DNA of 64,000 nt, taken from JAGWBJ01 sp034423015. GTDB lineage: Bacteria > Chloroflexota > Dehalococcoidia > Lucifugimonadales > JAGWBF01. Positions 1 to 9,000 of this stretch are shown piece by piece. The notes below the pieces were generated by a model that was given only the letters and a program-made list of their open reading frames with translations, ran no database searches and was not told where the DNA came from. A program made the translations under genes and the position numbers. How positions within the stretch are numbered: the stretch's first letter is position 1; each line of letters opens with the position of its first letter. The DNA is taken from the NCBI GenBank assembly GCA_034423015.1, contig DAOUJG010000056.1, forward strand, positions 18,317 to 82,316, written 5' to 3'.

Positions 1-1
1 G

Positions 2-1510
2 GAGCTGGAGTCCAAGCTTTGGCAGGCCGCCGACATCCTGCGGGGGCAGATCGACTCCGCCGACTACAAGAACTACATCTTCTCCGTCCTCTTCCTGAAA
101 CGGCTCTCCGACCGGTTCGAAGAGGAGGTACAGAGCGCGGTGGCCTCGGGCGTGCCCAGGGAGACGGCCCTGTCCGACCGGGACGAGCACGAGTTCTTCG
201 TCCCCGAGTCGGCCCGCTGGGAGGCCATAACCGTCGCCACCATGGACCTGGGCGAGACCCTCAACGTCGCCGGCCACGCCATCGAGGATGCCAACACCCC
301 CCGGCTGGACGGCGTGCTGTCGGGCACCAACTGGAACGACGAGACCAAGCTGGGCAGCCCCGCCAACCGGGAGCGCATCATCCGCAGCCTCGTCAACCAC
401 TTCGGCGGCCTGGACCTGCGGGACGCCAACCTGCGCGACGAGGGCGGGACCGGGAACGTCCTGGGCGACGCCTACGAGTACCTCATCTACAAGTTCGCCG
501 ACGACGCCGGCAAGAAGGGCGGCGAGTTCTACACCCCCCGGGAGGTGGTCCGCCTCATCGTGGAGCTGCTGGAGCCCCGGGAGGGGATGCGCATCTGCGA
601 CCCCGCCGCCGGGTCCGCCGGGATGCTGATATACACCGCCCAGTACGTGCGGGAGCAGGGCGGTGACGTCCGCAACCTGGTCCTCCACGGCCAGGAGCGG
701 AACCTGGGCACCCTGGCCATCGGCAAGCTGAACCTGCTGCTCCACGACCTGCGCGCCGCACGCATGGAGGCCGGGGACGTCATCGCCGAGCCGGCCCTGA
801 TGGACCCCGCGGGCCGGCTGCTCGCCTACGATCGGGTCATCGCCAATCCCCCCTTCAGCCTCAAGAGCTGGGGGCACGACTTCGCCCCCAACGACCCCCA
901 CCACCGCTTCGACCGCTACGGCGCGGTGCCCCCCAAGACCCGGGGCGACTTCGCCTTCCTGCTGCACATGCTGGGGGTGACCAACGCCCGGGGCATGGTG
1001 GGCGTGGTGATGCCCCACGGCATCCTATTCCGGGGCGGCGCCGAGGGCAAGATACGCCGTGGTATCGTGGAGGCGGACCTGTTCGAGGCGGTCATCGGCC
1101 TGGCCCCAAACCTGTTCTTCGGCGCCAGCATCCCCGTGGCCGTCTGCGTCCTGAACCGGGCCAAGCCCCGGGACCGCCGGGGCAGAGTGCTCTTCGTCGA
1201 CGCCGCCCAGCAGGGCTGCTTCCGCCCCGGCAAGGCCCAGAACTACATCGACCCCGAGCACATACGCAAGATGGTCGAGGCCTACCGGGCCTTCGGGGAC
1301 GTGGACCGTTTCGCCCACGTGGCGGACCTGGAGGAGATACGGGGCAACGACTTCAACCTGAACATCAGCCGCTACGTGGACACCACCGAGCCGGTGGAGG
1401 TGATGCCCGTGGAGGAGGCCCTGGCCAACCTCCGGGATGCCGAGCGCCGGCGGGAGGAGGCGGTGGCCAGAATGGACGAGCTGCTGGCGGAGATGGGCTA
1501 CATCCGATAG
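2..1510 (+). CDS. hsdM: Type I restriction-modification DNA methyltransferase subunit HsdM (5' partial)
   Basis: This is the modification subunit of a type I R-M system; with HsdS it methylates adenines in the bipartite target using S-adenosylmethionine. The reading frame is open at the left edge, beginning ELESKLWQAADILRG, so only a few N-terminal residues are missing; 502 residues are present, a normal HsdM length. The helical N-terminal domain (SVLFLKRLSDRF) precedes the methyltransferase fold, with motif I as DPAAGSAGML and motif IV as NPPF followed by SLKSWG, the N6-adenine signature. The C-terminus is a coiled-coil-like Arg/Glu stretch. It is the first visible gene of the operon that continues through hsdS and hsdR. 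Confidence 0.96.
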   Translation, partial: ELESKLWQAADILRGQIDSADYKNYIFSVLFLKRLSDRFEEEVQSAVASGVPRETALSDRDEHEFFVPESARWEAITVATMDLGETLNVAGHAIEDANTPRLDGVLSGTNWNDETKLGSPANRERIIRSLVNHFGGLDLRDANLRDEGGTGNVLGDAYEYLIYKFADDAGKKGGEFYTPREVVRLIVELLEPREGMRICDPAAGSAGMLIYTAQYVREQGGDVRNLVLHGQERNLGTLAIGKLNLLLHDLRAARMEAGDVIAEPALMDPAGRLLAYDRVIANPPFSLKSWGHDFAPNDPHHRFDRYGAVPPKTRGDFAFLLHMLGVTNARGMVGVVMPHGILFRGGAEGKIRRGIVEADLFEAVIGLAPNLFFGASIPVAVCVLNRAKPRDRRGRVLFVDAAQQGCFRPGKAQNYIDPEHIRKMVEAYRAFGDVDRFAHVADLEEIRGNDFNLNISRYVDTTEPVEVMPVEEALANLRDAERRREEAVARMDELLAEMGYIR

Positions 1511-1524
1511 GTGATGACCAAGCG

Positions 1525-1850
1525 ATGCCGGAGGCCATGACGATTGCGGTGACCGAGGACACCATTACTGCCGAGTTGTCGGACGGAAGGACCACTGCAG
1601 TCCCCCTGGCATGGTATCCCCGCCTGGTCCACGCAACGCCGGAGGAGAGGAGCAACTCGGAGCTGATTGGCGGCGGGCAAGGTATTCACTGGCCTGACCT
1701 GGACGAGGACATCAGCGTGGAGAGACTGCTGGCCGCAAGTCCGCTGAGAGTCGTCGGTCATTCCAGCAATGGCTTGAGGCGAAGAGAGAGGGCCTGGGAC
1801 TCACGCTGTACGAGCTCACCGCCCATGACCAGACCAAGGAGAACACGTAG
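1525..1850 (+). pseudogene. DUF2442 family protein, frameshifted
   Basis: Small DUF2442-type protein of unknown biochemical role. The family is often found beside toxin-antitoxin and R-M genes. The first frame reads MTIAVTEDTITAELSDGRT through GIHWPDLDEDISVERLLA. It then loses the family sequence near 1735, and the expected ending (RKSAESRRSFQQWLEAKREG, finishing HDQTKENT) continues in another frame to a TAG at 1848-1850. One missing base around 1733-1737 explains the break; restoring it gives a 108-residue protein of normal family length. It may be a true pseudogene or an assembly error. Left unrepaired, the first frame would run on to 1935 with a non-family Ser/Arg-rich tail. Confidence 0.75.
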
Positions 1851-1943
1851 ATGGGCGCAGGGCTGGCGGTTGTTCAAGTCGGGATTGGCATCTTCTTGGC
1901 GGTCGTTGGAGCCATCTCCCTCGTGGCGGCAATGAGGAGCTAG
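1851..1943 (+). CDS. 30-residue single-pass membrane peptide
   Basis: ATG directly abuts the stop of the frame-corrected DUF2442 gene, and the reading frame ends 4 nt before hsdS. The 30-residue product is almost entirely one hydrophobic helix (VQVGIGIFLAVVGAISLVAA) with a short MGAGLAV start and a charged MRS end. Placement between two operon genes, zero intergenic space and a clean transmembrane composition argue that it is translated. I do not recognise a family, and small size limits certainty. Its product might anchor or signal for the R-M locus, but that is speculation. Confidence 0.45.
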   Translation: MGAGLAVVQVGIGIFLAVVGAISLVAAMRS

Positions 1944-1947
1944 CAAG

Positions 1948-3207
1948 TTGACCAGTGCCTTCAAGTCTCTTGGCGCAACTTCCACACCAGCCGGCTGGCG
2001 GTTGGTGCGTCTGGGGGATGTGGTGTGGTTCCAGCAGGGTGGAACCCCGTCAAAAGGCCGGGCCGAGTACTGGGACGGTGATATCCCTTTTGTCACTGGT
2101 GCGGATCTGACAGAAGTCCGAATCGGTCGAGATAACGCCCGATCCTTCCTAACTGAGGTGGGATTGCGTTCAGGGGCAACGGCAGTTTGTAAACCTGGGT
2201 CTTTGATGGTTGCCACAAGGACACGAGTGGGGTTGGTGGGGATAGCAACCGAAACCATGGGAGCCAGCCAAGACATCACACTGCTTACGCCGACCAATGA
2301 AGCGGACCAGTCATTCCTATACAGGGCCTTGATCGCTAACGCCAATCTGCTACAACAGAGAGCAAGAGGCACCACCATTCAGGGGGTTTCCCGGCAGGAC
2401 ACTTGCTCTGTCCCCATCCTCCTCCCGCCCCTGCCCGAGCAACGGGCCATCGCCGCCGTGCTGGACTCCATCGACGACGCCATAGAGGCCGCCGAGGCCG
2501 TCATCGCCGCCACCGAGCAGCTCCGCGACTCCCTGCTCCACGACCTGCTCACCCGCGGCGTCCCAGGCTGGCACACGGAGTGGAAGGACGCGCCGGGCAT
2601 CGGGACCATCCCCGCGGACTGGGAGGTGGTGCGGCTGGGGGAGGTGGCGGAGGTTTGCAATGGCACGACGCCATCTCGCAAAGAGAGAGACTACTGGGAT
2701 AACGGCTCCGTTCCATTCGTAAAAACTGGCCGAGTCAATGATATCTTCATCGAAGAGCCTGACGAATTCATTACACATGGGGCCGTTGTAAATGCAGGAG
2801 CTGTAGTAGTGCCCAAGGGGTCCGTGCTAATCGCAATGATTGGTCAAGGTAAGACCCGAGGTATGACCGCTCGGCTGGGATTCGATGCAGCGATTAACCA
2901 GAACTTCGCAGCTGTATTCGGACCCGAGGACGACTTCACACTAGACTTCTTCTTTTCATGGGCGAGGCAGAACTATTCCATCATCCGTGCCCTTGGACAA
3001 GGATCCAACCAGGATGCGCTGAATTGTTCGCTCGTTGAAGGCATGCGTGTACCCAAGCCGTCTCTTACCGAGCAACAAGCCATCGCTGTCATTTCAAGTG
3101 GTGTCGAGAGTGCGATATCGCAGTGCAGAGTAGAAACATTCGTGCTAAGATCGTTTAAGGAATCAACCGCTGATGCGCTGCTGACGGGGCGTGTGCGGGT
3201 AGGATGA
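1948..3207 (+). CDS. hsdS: Type I R-M specificity subunit HsdS
   Basis: Target-recognition subunit that directs HsdM and HsdR to a bipartite DNA sequence. Two target-recognition domains are visible as internal repeats: one opening PAGWRLVRLGDV with GGTPSKGRAEYWDG, the second opening PADWEVVRLGEV with NGTTPSRKERDYWDN. Each is followed by a helical spacer; the central one contains LPPLPEQRAIAAVLDSID. At 419 residues the length is normal. TTG was chosen as start because a GAGGAG Shine-Dalgarno lies about 8 nt upstream. The conserved central block is GC-rich while both recognition domains are clearly AT-richer, the usual sign of recognition-domain exchange. Confidence 0.95.
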   Translation: MTSAFKSLGATSTPAGWRLVRLGDVVWFQQGGTPSKGRAEYWDGDIPFVTGADLTEVRIGRDNARSFLTEVGLRSGATAVCKPGSLMVATRTRVGLVGIATETMGASQDITLLTPTNEADQSFLYRALIANANLLQQRARGTTIQGVSRQDTCSVPILLPPLPEQRAIAAVLDSIDDAIEAAEAVIAATEQLRDSLLHDLLTRGVPGWHTEWKDAPGIGTIPADWEVVRLGEVAEVCNGTTPSRKERDYWDNGSVPFVKTGRVNDIFIEEPDEFITHGAVVNAGAVVVPKGSVLIAMIGQGKTRGMTARLGFDAAINQNFAAVFGPEDDFTLDFFFSWARQNYSIIRALGQGSNQDALNCSLVEGMRVPKPSLTEQQAIAVISSGVESAISQCRVETFVLRSFKESTADALLTGRVRVG

Positions 3208-3213
3208 GGGCAC

Positions 3214-4083
3214 GTGAAAGTTGAGACCCTGGCTGAACAACTCCTTTTTGCCACGCTGAGAGTAGAAGCTAACCCTAACGTCGGAACGGGCTTCATCGTA
3301 ACCCATAAGTGGACCCCAGATAAGACGGGGCTCTTTCTCATCACCAATAAGCATGTCGTTGAAGGAACTAAGCAAGGACGCCTGACCTTTACTATGGGGA
3401 ACACCTCATGTGAAGACCGCTTGCCGTTGATCGGTCAATCCACCGCCATCACACTATCAGAGAACGCTTGGCGATGGACAGGACATCCTTCCGCAGACAT
3501 TGACATTGCAGCGTTACCCTTAGTCCCTGTGGTGAATCATTTGGATGAGACTGGAAAAACCCCCTACTACAAGAGTATTCCCACCACAATCATACCGGGA
3601 CAAGAGATCCTAGAAGACCTTGATGCAGTAGAAGAAGTCCTTTTCGTTGGCTACCCAAACGGGATCTACGATCGGGTTAACAATCTCCCGATAGCTCGTC
3701 GTGGGACAACTGCGACCCACCCTAGTATAGACTACGATGGGAAGGCGATGTTCTTAATCGACGCATCGGTGTTCCAAGGAAGCAGCGGGAGCCCGGTGTT
3801 GATTTACGACAATGGTTCGTGGAGGAGCAGAGGTGGAGGTCTGATGGCGGGACAGCGCACTTACCTGCTCGGTATTTTGGGGAGGGCATACTACCGTGAA
3901 GATGATGGTTCCCTGACGTTCCAAGAGATACCCGCATCGGTCAAGCCAGTAGTTAGAACCACTCAGATGATTGATCTTGGAGTCGTCTATAAGGCGACTG
4001 CTGTTGTGGAGACCATTGAACATCTGTTGCGGCAGCGAAACGAATTGCCCGCAGACGTCACGAATCTCGCGACGACGCCATGA
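3214..4083 (+). CDS. Trypsin-like serine protease embedded in the R-M operon
   Basis: A 289-residue cytoplasmic protease (no signal peptide) of the trypsin/HtrA-like fold. The triad is readable: His47 in TNKHVV, Asp97 in ADIDIAAL, and Ser191 in QGSSGSPV, with the oxyanion glycines around it and a GTGFIV strand near residue 24. The GTG start lies 6 nt after the hsdS stop, so it is probably co-transcribed. Composition is AT-richer than the chromosome genes around the locus, suggesting transfer. The natural substrate is unknown; proteases in such positions may act on phage or effector proteins, which is inference only. The stop overlaps the ATG of a decayed hsdR copy. Confidence 0.85.
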   Translation: MKVETLAEQLLFATLRVEANPNVGTGFIVTHKWTPDKTGLFLITNKHVVEGTKQGRLTFTMGNTSCEDRLPLIGQSTAITLSENAWRWTGHPSADIDIAALPLVPVVNHLDETGKTPYYKSIPTTIIPGQEILEDLDAVEEVLFVGYPNGIYDRVNNLPIARRGTTATHPSIDYDGKAMFLIDASVFQGSSGSPVLIYDNGSWRSRGGGLMAGQRTYLLGILGRAYYREDDGSLTFQEIPASVKPVVRTTQMIDLGVVYKATAVVETIEHLLRQRNELPADVTNLATTP

Positions 4084-4209
4084 TCCCCAACGTGGTCAAC
4101 CACGCCGGAGGAGCCGGCTCAACTCAATGGAGCGGCTGGGGTGGGCCAACGTGGCCAGAAACGCATGTGTGACGGAGCGGGACGGCAAGCACGGCGGGTG
4201 TGGCTGACG
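4080..4209 (+). pseudogene. Decayed remnant of an hsdR 5' end
   Basis: The protease stop overlaps an ATG (ATGA at 4080-4083), the same junction style that starts the intact hsdR at 6002. The following bases match the 5' end of intact hsdR: TCAACCACGCC at 4096-4106 equals 6030-6040, then GAGGAGCC, TGGAGCGGCT and CGGGACGGC occur in the same order. Reading across frames gives NHA, EEPA, then MERLGWANVARNACVTERDG, against NHAEEPARLLLERLGW and onward in HsdR. One extra base after the first block and a two-base loss before the third destroy the frame. Homology fades near 4209, just before the DUF3644 gene. Confidence 0.75.
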
Positions 4210-4242
4210 GGCGAGTGTGAGTGTGAGTGGGGTTTATGATCT

Positions 4243-5181
4243 ATGGCTAGGCCGAAACGTGAGATGGTGATGGCTCGTTGTGCCCGGGAAGCGCTACTTG
4301 CCGCAGTGGAAATATATAACAAACCAAAGGTCGAGTTCAGGGAACAGACCGTCGCCTTCCTAGTTGTGAATGCTTGGGAAGTCCTTATCAAAGCGCGCAT
4401 CATTCAGCAAGCTGGAGGCAAAATTCAGGCGATCTACCAGCGTAAACCAAATTCAAGCCGGTATGAATGCAGTCCTGACAGCGAAGTTCTTACCATTGGG
4501 ATACGCGGGGCCCTCGAACGGAGCGGCCTCCCGGACGAGGTAAAGAGCAATATCAATGGCCTGATAAAGATTAGGAATCGGTCAACACATTTGGGGGTGT
4601 TGGTTCCAGAATTAAAGCTGGCTGTACTGGAATTCAGTACCGCAAGTGTCCAGAACTTCGTGAGGACTTACGCGAAGTGGTTCGGAGAGTCTATCGATGT
4701 TCCATATCTGTTGCCTCTTGGGTTCCTGGGTACCGCACAAACCACCGTCATCAAGTATCCGGTGCGTCAAAGGCAGCTACTAGAAGAACTGTCAGAACTA
4801 GCTAGGTCCCACGATACGGCCAATTCGAGCTATTCGGTGGTAATGCAAATAAAGGTGGAGCTCAATCGTGGACTCTCCGGCGGAGGAAATATTGGGTTAA
4901 CAAATGACCCAAGTGTTCCCAAGGTTTCCATAAGCGATACTGAGGCATTAGTTGCGTTCCCGACCTCCTACAACCAACTGGTGGAGGAATGCCGTGTCCG
5001 ATATTCCGATTTCAAGCAAAACCAAAGATTTCACTCAGCAATGAAGGAGATCAACGAGGACCCTACGTGTACTTACGTACGGAAGTTAGATCCAACCACC
5101 GAGAAAAGCTCAACCAAGAGGTTCTACAACCCGAAACACACGCTTGCTCGACTGGATAACGAATATGCGAAGGCCAAATAG
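4243..5181 (+). CDS. DUF3644 family protein with HEPN-type RNxxxH motif
   Basis: A 312-residue protein with the DUF3644 N-terminal half (FREQTVAFLVVNAWEVLIKA, then KIQAIYQR). Residues 111-116 read RNRSTH, which fits the R-x4-H (RNxxxH) catalytic motif of HEPN ribonucleases, within a helix after SNINGLIKI. I therefore suggest an RNase-like defence effector; the domain call comes from family recognition and the catalytic role is inferred. The second half has no recognised motif. It sits alone after the hsdR remnant, with no strong Shine-Dalgarno before the ATG, and is clearly AT-richer than flanking chromosome genes, consistent with acquired cargo. Confidence 0.75.
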   Translation: MARPKREMVMARCAREALLAAVEIYNKPKVEFREQTVAFLVVNAWEVLIKARIIQQAGGKIQAIYQRKPNSSRYECSPDSEVLTIGIRGALERSGLPDEVKSNINGLIKIRNRSTHLGVLVPELKLAVLEFSTASVQNFVRTYAKWFGESIDVPYLLPLGFLGTAQTTVIKYPVRQRQLLEELSELARSHDTANSSYSVVMQIKVELNRGLSGGGNIGLTNDPSVPKVSISDTEALVAFPTSYNQLVEECRVRYSDFKQNQRFHSAMKEINEDPTCTYVRKLDPTTEKSSTKRFYNPKHTLARLDNEYAKAK

Positions 5182-5226
5182 GAACAGGCCCCGGTTGGGC
5201 AGAGTCCGTCCAGTAGGAGGGTTACC

Positions 5227-5595
5227 ATGATGCACGAAGTGGACTCGGTCCGGTGGATGGTCGTCTTCTACCATTCGGGAGGCGGGTCCCATGACGAGCC
5301 CGATTTTCCCCAGGTCGAATTCTGGCATCCCAACAAGAAGGCTTCGATGGACGCGGGAGCCCGTGTCCTCCAAGAGCTGAAGGACCGAGGCGACACCAGG
5401 GACTGGAGGGCCGCAGGGCATCCCGACCCCCTAGCGGTCGGCTCGGGGCAATGCCCCGGCGGGCAATGGATACTTCCGCCCCCGCCTCCGAAGCTTTTTG
5501 ACCCGGACAAAGTGCCTCCGATGGACCTGTCCGATGAAGAATGGGAGTCGTTCGACCGCGCTATCCGAGAAGGGCGTGGAAGGTGCGAACCGTGA
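5227..5595 (+). CDS. Putative antitoxin paired with PIN toxin
   Basis: A 122-residue protein with a strong AGGAGG ribosome site just upstream of its tandem ATG codons. Its stop overlaps the GTG start of the PIN-domain gene (GTGA), the arrangement expected of a type II toxin-antitoxin pair. I recognise no standard DNA-binding fold. Visible features are a proline run (PPPPPKLFDPDKVPP) and an acidic C-terminus, LSDEEWESFDRAIREGR, resembling toxin-binding tails of antitoxins. The role is assigned from position and this tail; it could be an unrelated small protein. Confidence 0.6.
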   Translation: MMHEVDSVRWMVVFYHSGGGSHDEPDFPQVEFWHPNKKASMDAGARVLQELKDRGDTRDWRAAGHPDPLAVGSGQCPGGQWILPPPPPKLFDPDKVPPMDLSDEEWESFDRAIREGRGRCEP

Positions 5596-6005
5596 CTCCC
5601 GACGCTCCCATGGTGGTGGCTGACACCAACATCATATCCTACATCGCCAGCGGGTCGCCCATCGCGGAGTTGTACCTTCCCCACCTCCAAGGAGCGCGGA
5701 TTCACATATCGTTCCAGACGGTCCAAGAAGCATGGTACGGAGCATATAAGGACGGCTGGGGCGAAAGGCGGCAACGCGGGCTCGCTCAACAACTTGGCCA
5801 ATACCAAGTCGTATGGCCTAGCATGGATCTGGTCCGAATCTCCGCAGGTGTTCGGGCCCAACGGCACCGCGTGGGTCGTCCACTGGGAGTTGCCGACGCT
5901 TGGATTGCGGCCACGGCTCTGGACCTTGGCTGTCCCCTCGTTTCCCACGACGGGGACTTCGTAGACATCCCCAATTTGGAGCTGATAAGGGTAGCCACAG
6001 CATGA
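5592..6005 (+). CDS. PIN-domain toxin (VapC-like ribonuclease)
   Basis: A 137-residue PIN-fold endoribonuclease, probably the toxin of a VapBC-like pair. The four acidic metal-binding positions are present: Asp11 in VADTN, Glu46 in TVQEAW, Asp101 in VADAWIAAT, and Asp119/Asp121 in SHDGDF, so the enzyme should be active. The GTG at 5592 was chosen because it overlaps the upstream stop by 4 nt; a longer in-frame opening from 5541 would overlap the antitoxin coding region. Its own stop overlaps the hsdR start (ATGA), tying the pair into the restriction operon. Confidence 0.85.
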   Translation: MTPDAPMVVADTNIISYIASGSPIAELYLPHLQGARIHISFQTVQEAWYGAYKDGWGERRQRGLAQQLGQYQVVWPSMDLVRISAGVRAQRHRVGRPLGVADAWIAATALDLGCPLVSHDGDFVDIPNLELIRVATA

Positions 6006-9000
6006 CCACCTCCGCCAGGCTAAACGAGCTCAACCACGCCGAGGAGCCCGCGCGTCTCCTGCTGGAGCGGCTTGGGTGGAGCTACGTGCCCCGGGAGGCC
6101 CTGGCGGAGGAACGGGACGGCGAGCGCGAGGTGCTGCTGAAGGGGCGCCTCCGGGCCGCCCTGCTGCGCCTCAACGAGTGGCTCACCGAGGCCCAGGCCG
6201 ACAGGGCCGTCTTCGAGCTGGAAAACGTCAACGCCACCGGCATGGCACGAAACCAGGCCGTCCACGAGTACCTCACCTACGGGATGCCCCTGACCGTGGA
6301 CGGGCCAGCCGGCCGGGACAGTCCCACCGTCCGCTTCTTCGACTTCGACCGGCCCGAGGGCGGCCTCAACGAGTACGTGGTCACCACCCAGCTCCGCGTC
6401 AGGCGCGGCAACGACCGGGGCGGCCCCGAGGACGACGAGCGGCTGGTCATCCCCGACCTCGTGCTGTTCGTCAACGGCATCCCCCTGGTGGTGATGGAGG
6501 CCAAGTCCCCTTCCCTCCTGGACGTGTGGAAGTCCCACGCGGTGCGGCAGCTCAGCCGCTACCAGGAGGCCGGTCCCCGGTGGCACGGGGCGGGCGCCCC
6601 CGAGCTGTTCCACTACAACCTGCTGTGCGTGGCCCACTGCGGAGCCGCCGCGGCCTACGCCACCCTGGGTGCGCCGGAGAACGCCTACTTCGAGTGGAAG
6701 TCCGTGCTGCCCTACTCCGAGGAGGAGGTCCGCAGGCGCTTCGAAGTGGAGCCCCTGGGCCAGGCCCAGCTCATCGTGGGGCTGCTCTCCCCGGCCACGC
6801 TGCTGGACGTCCTCCGCGACTACGTGGTCTACGAGCCCGAGCGGGGGCGGCTGGTCAAGAAGCTGCCCCGCTACCAGCAGTACCGGGCGGTGCGGGCGGC
6901 CATGTCCCGCATCCTCGCGGGCAGCAGGCCCGCCGACCGGGGCGGCGTGGTGTGGCACACCCAGGGCTCCGGCAAGTCCCTGACCATGCTCTGGGTGGCG
7001 ACCAAGCTGCGCCGCGACCCCCGGCTGTCCAACGCGACCATCGTGGTGGTCACCGACCGCAGGCAGCTCGACCGGCAGATCGCCGGCACCTTCGAGCGCT
7101 GCGGCTTCCCGGCCCCCGAGAGGATGGACCGGTCGCGCCCCGAGCCCCAAGAGAGGCGGGACAGGCGCCGCAGGGAGCGGCCGGGCCGCCGCGACCCGCT
7201 GGACCTGCAGACCCTCCTGAGGCAGGGAGGGGGCCGCACGGTGATGACCACGGTCCAGAAGTTCGAGGAGGCGTTGACCACGCCCGACGGGCCCCTGGAG
7301 GTGCTGGACCCCTCGGAGAACGTCGTCGTCATGGTGGACGAGGCCCACCGCACCCAGTACGGCGTTCTCGGCGGGCTCATGTCCAGGGCGCTGCCCAACG
7401 CAACGCTCATCGGTTTCACGGGCACGCCCATCGACAAGGGGTTCGAGCGCAGCACCATGGGGCGCTTCGGACCGCTCATCGACTCCTACACCATCCCCCA
7501 GTCGGTGGCCGACGGGGCCACGGTGCCCATCTACTACGAGGCGCGGCTGCCGGAGCTGGCCGTCGAGGGGCCGGAGACCCTGGACAAGCTCTACGATGCC
7601 ATGTTCGGCGGCCAGCCGCCCCCGGTCCAGGCGCAGCTTCGCCGCCGCTACGCCAACAAGGAGACGGTGGCCGAGGCGGCGCGGCGCATCGAGATGATAG
7701 CCCTGGACATCGCCGGCCATTTCAAGGCCAAGGTGCGCGCCAACGGCTTCAAGGCCCAGGTGGTCGCGCCCAGCCGGGCCGCGGCCCTGCGCTACGCCCA
7801 GCATCTGGACAGCTTCGGCGTGCGGGCCTATCCCATCATCACCCCGGCCCCCAACGACGGGCCGGAGTTCCAGGCGGCCCGGGACCTGGACCAGGAGCAG
7901 GTCGTCAGCGCCTTCGTCGACCCCGAGGGAGAGCCGGAGGTCCTTGTCGTGGTCGACATGCTGCTGACCGGCTTCGACGCTCCCGTGGAGCAGGCGCTCT
8001 ACCTGGACCGGGCGCTTCGGGAGCATGGGCTGCTCCAGGCCATCGCCCGGGTGAACCGCCGTTTCTCCCACGTGCATGAGGGCGTGGAAACGGAGAAGAC
8101 CTACGGCCTGGTGGTCGACTACCACGGCGTCTCACGGGACCTGGAGGAGGCCCTCTCCACCTTCGACTGGCCCGACGTGCAGGACACCATGAGCGAGCTG
8201 GAGGAGGACCCGGCCCCGGTCATCGAGGCGGCCGCCGTCCAGGCGGAGTCCCACTTCAAGGGCCGCGACCTGGGGGACACCTGGGCGTGCGTCGCCCTCT
8301 TCGCTCCCGGCGCCTCCACCGAGGGCGTCTTCAAGGCCGACCTGTTTGAGGCGTTCAACGCCGACTACCGCCTGTTCTCCCGCCTCATGGACCGCTTCCT
8401 GCCCGACCCGAGGGCGCTGGACTACACCGACCGGCTGGCGCGACTCACGGAGATACGGGCCTACGTCCGGGCCCAGTTCCTCCGGGAGGACGCCGACGTG
8501 GACTGGACCGAGATCGGGGCCAAGGTGAAGGGGCTGGTGGACGAGCGCATCAGCGCCCATGTCCGCGAGCTGATGAAGCCCGTCTCCGTCCTGGACCAGG
8601 ATTTCGAGCAGAAGATAGCGGCTCTCCCCCACGACGAGTCGCGGGCATCCATCATGGAGCACGCGGTCCGGGCCCGGATACACGACCGCCTGGCCGACAA
8701 TCCCGTGTACTTCGAAAGGCTGTCGGCCCAGCTTGCCCGCATCATCGAAGACCTCCGCAACCAGGTCATAGACTCGGCCGAGGCGTGCAGGCGCTACGCC
8801 CAGATACGGGACCTGATTCGAAGCGAGGCGGACATCGCCGCCGAGCACGGCCTGTCTCCCGTCTCCTTCGCTATCTACGAGCTGCTGGACGGCTGGCCCA
8901 GGGAGCCGGCGCCCGGTGCGGCGCATGAAGAGCTGGAGCCGTATCGAGCGTCCTTCGACGAAGGGACGAAGGAGGTCTCGCGCAGGGTCGAGTCCGTGGT

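Noticed and set aside
5900..6001. Upstream extension of hsdR
   Set aside because: It overlaps the PIN coding region and lacks family sequence; the ATGA junction at 6002 is convincing.
6020..8125. 701-codon open frame antisense to hsdR
   Set aside because: It mirrors the GC-rich codon bias of hsdR, has no ribosome site and a Gly/Val/His/Leu composition typical of antisense frames; hsdR has every expected motif.
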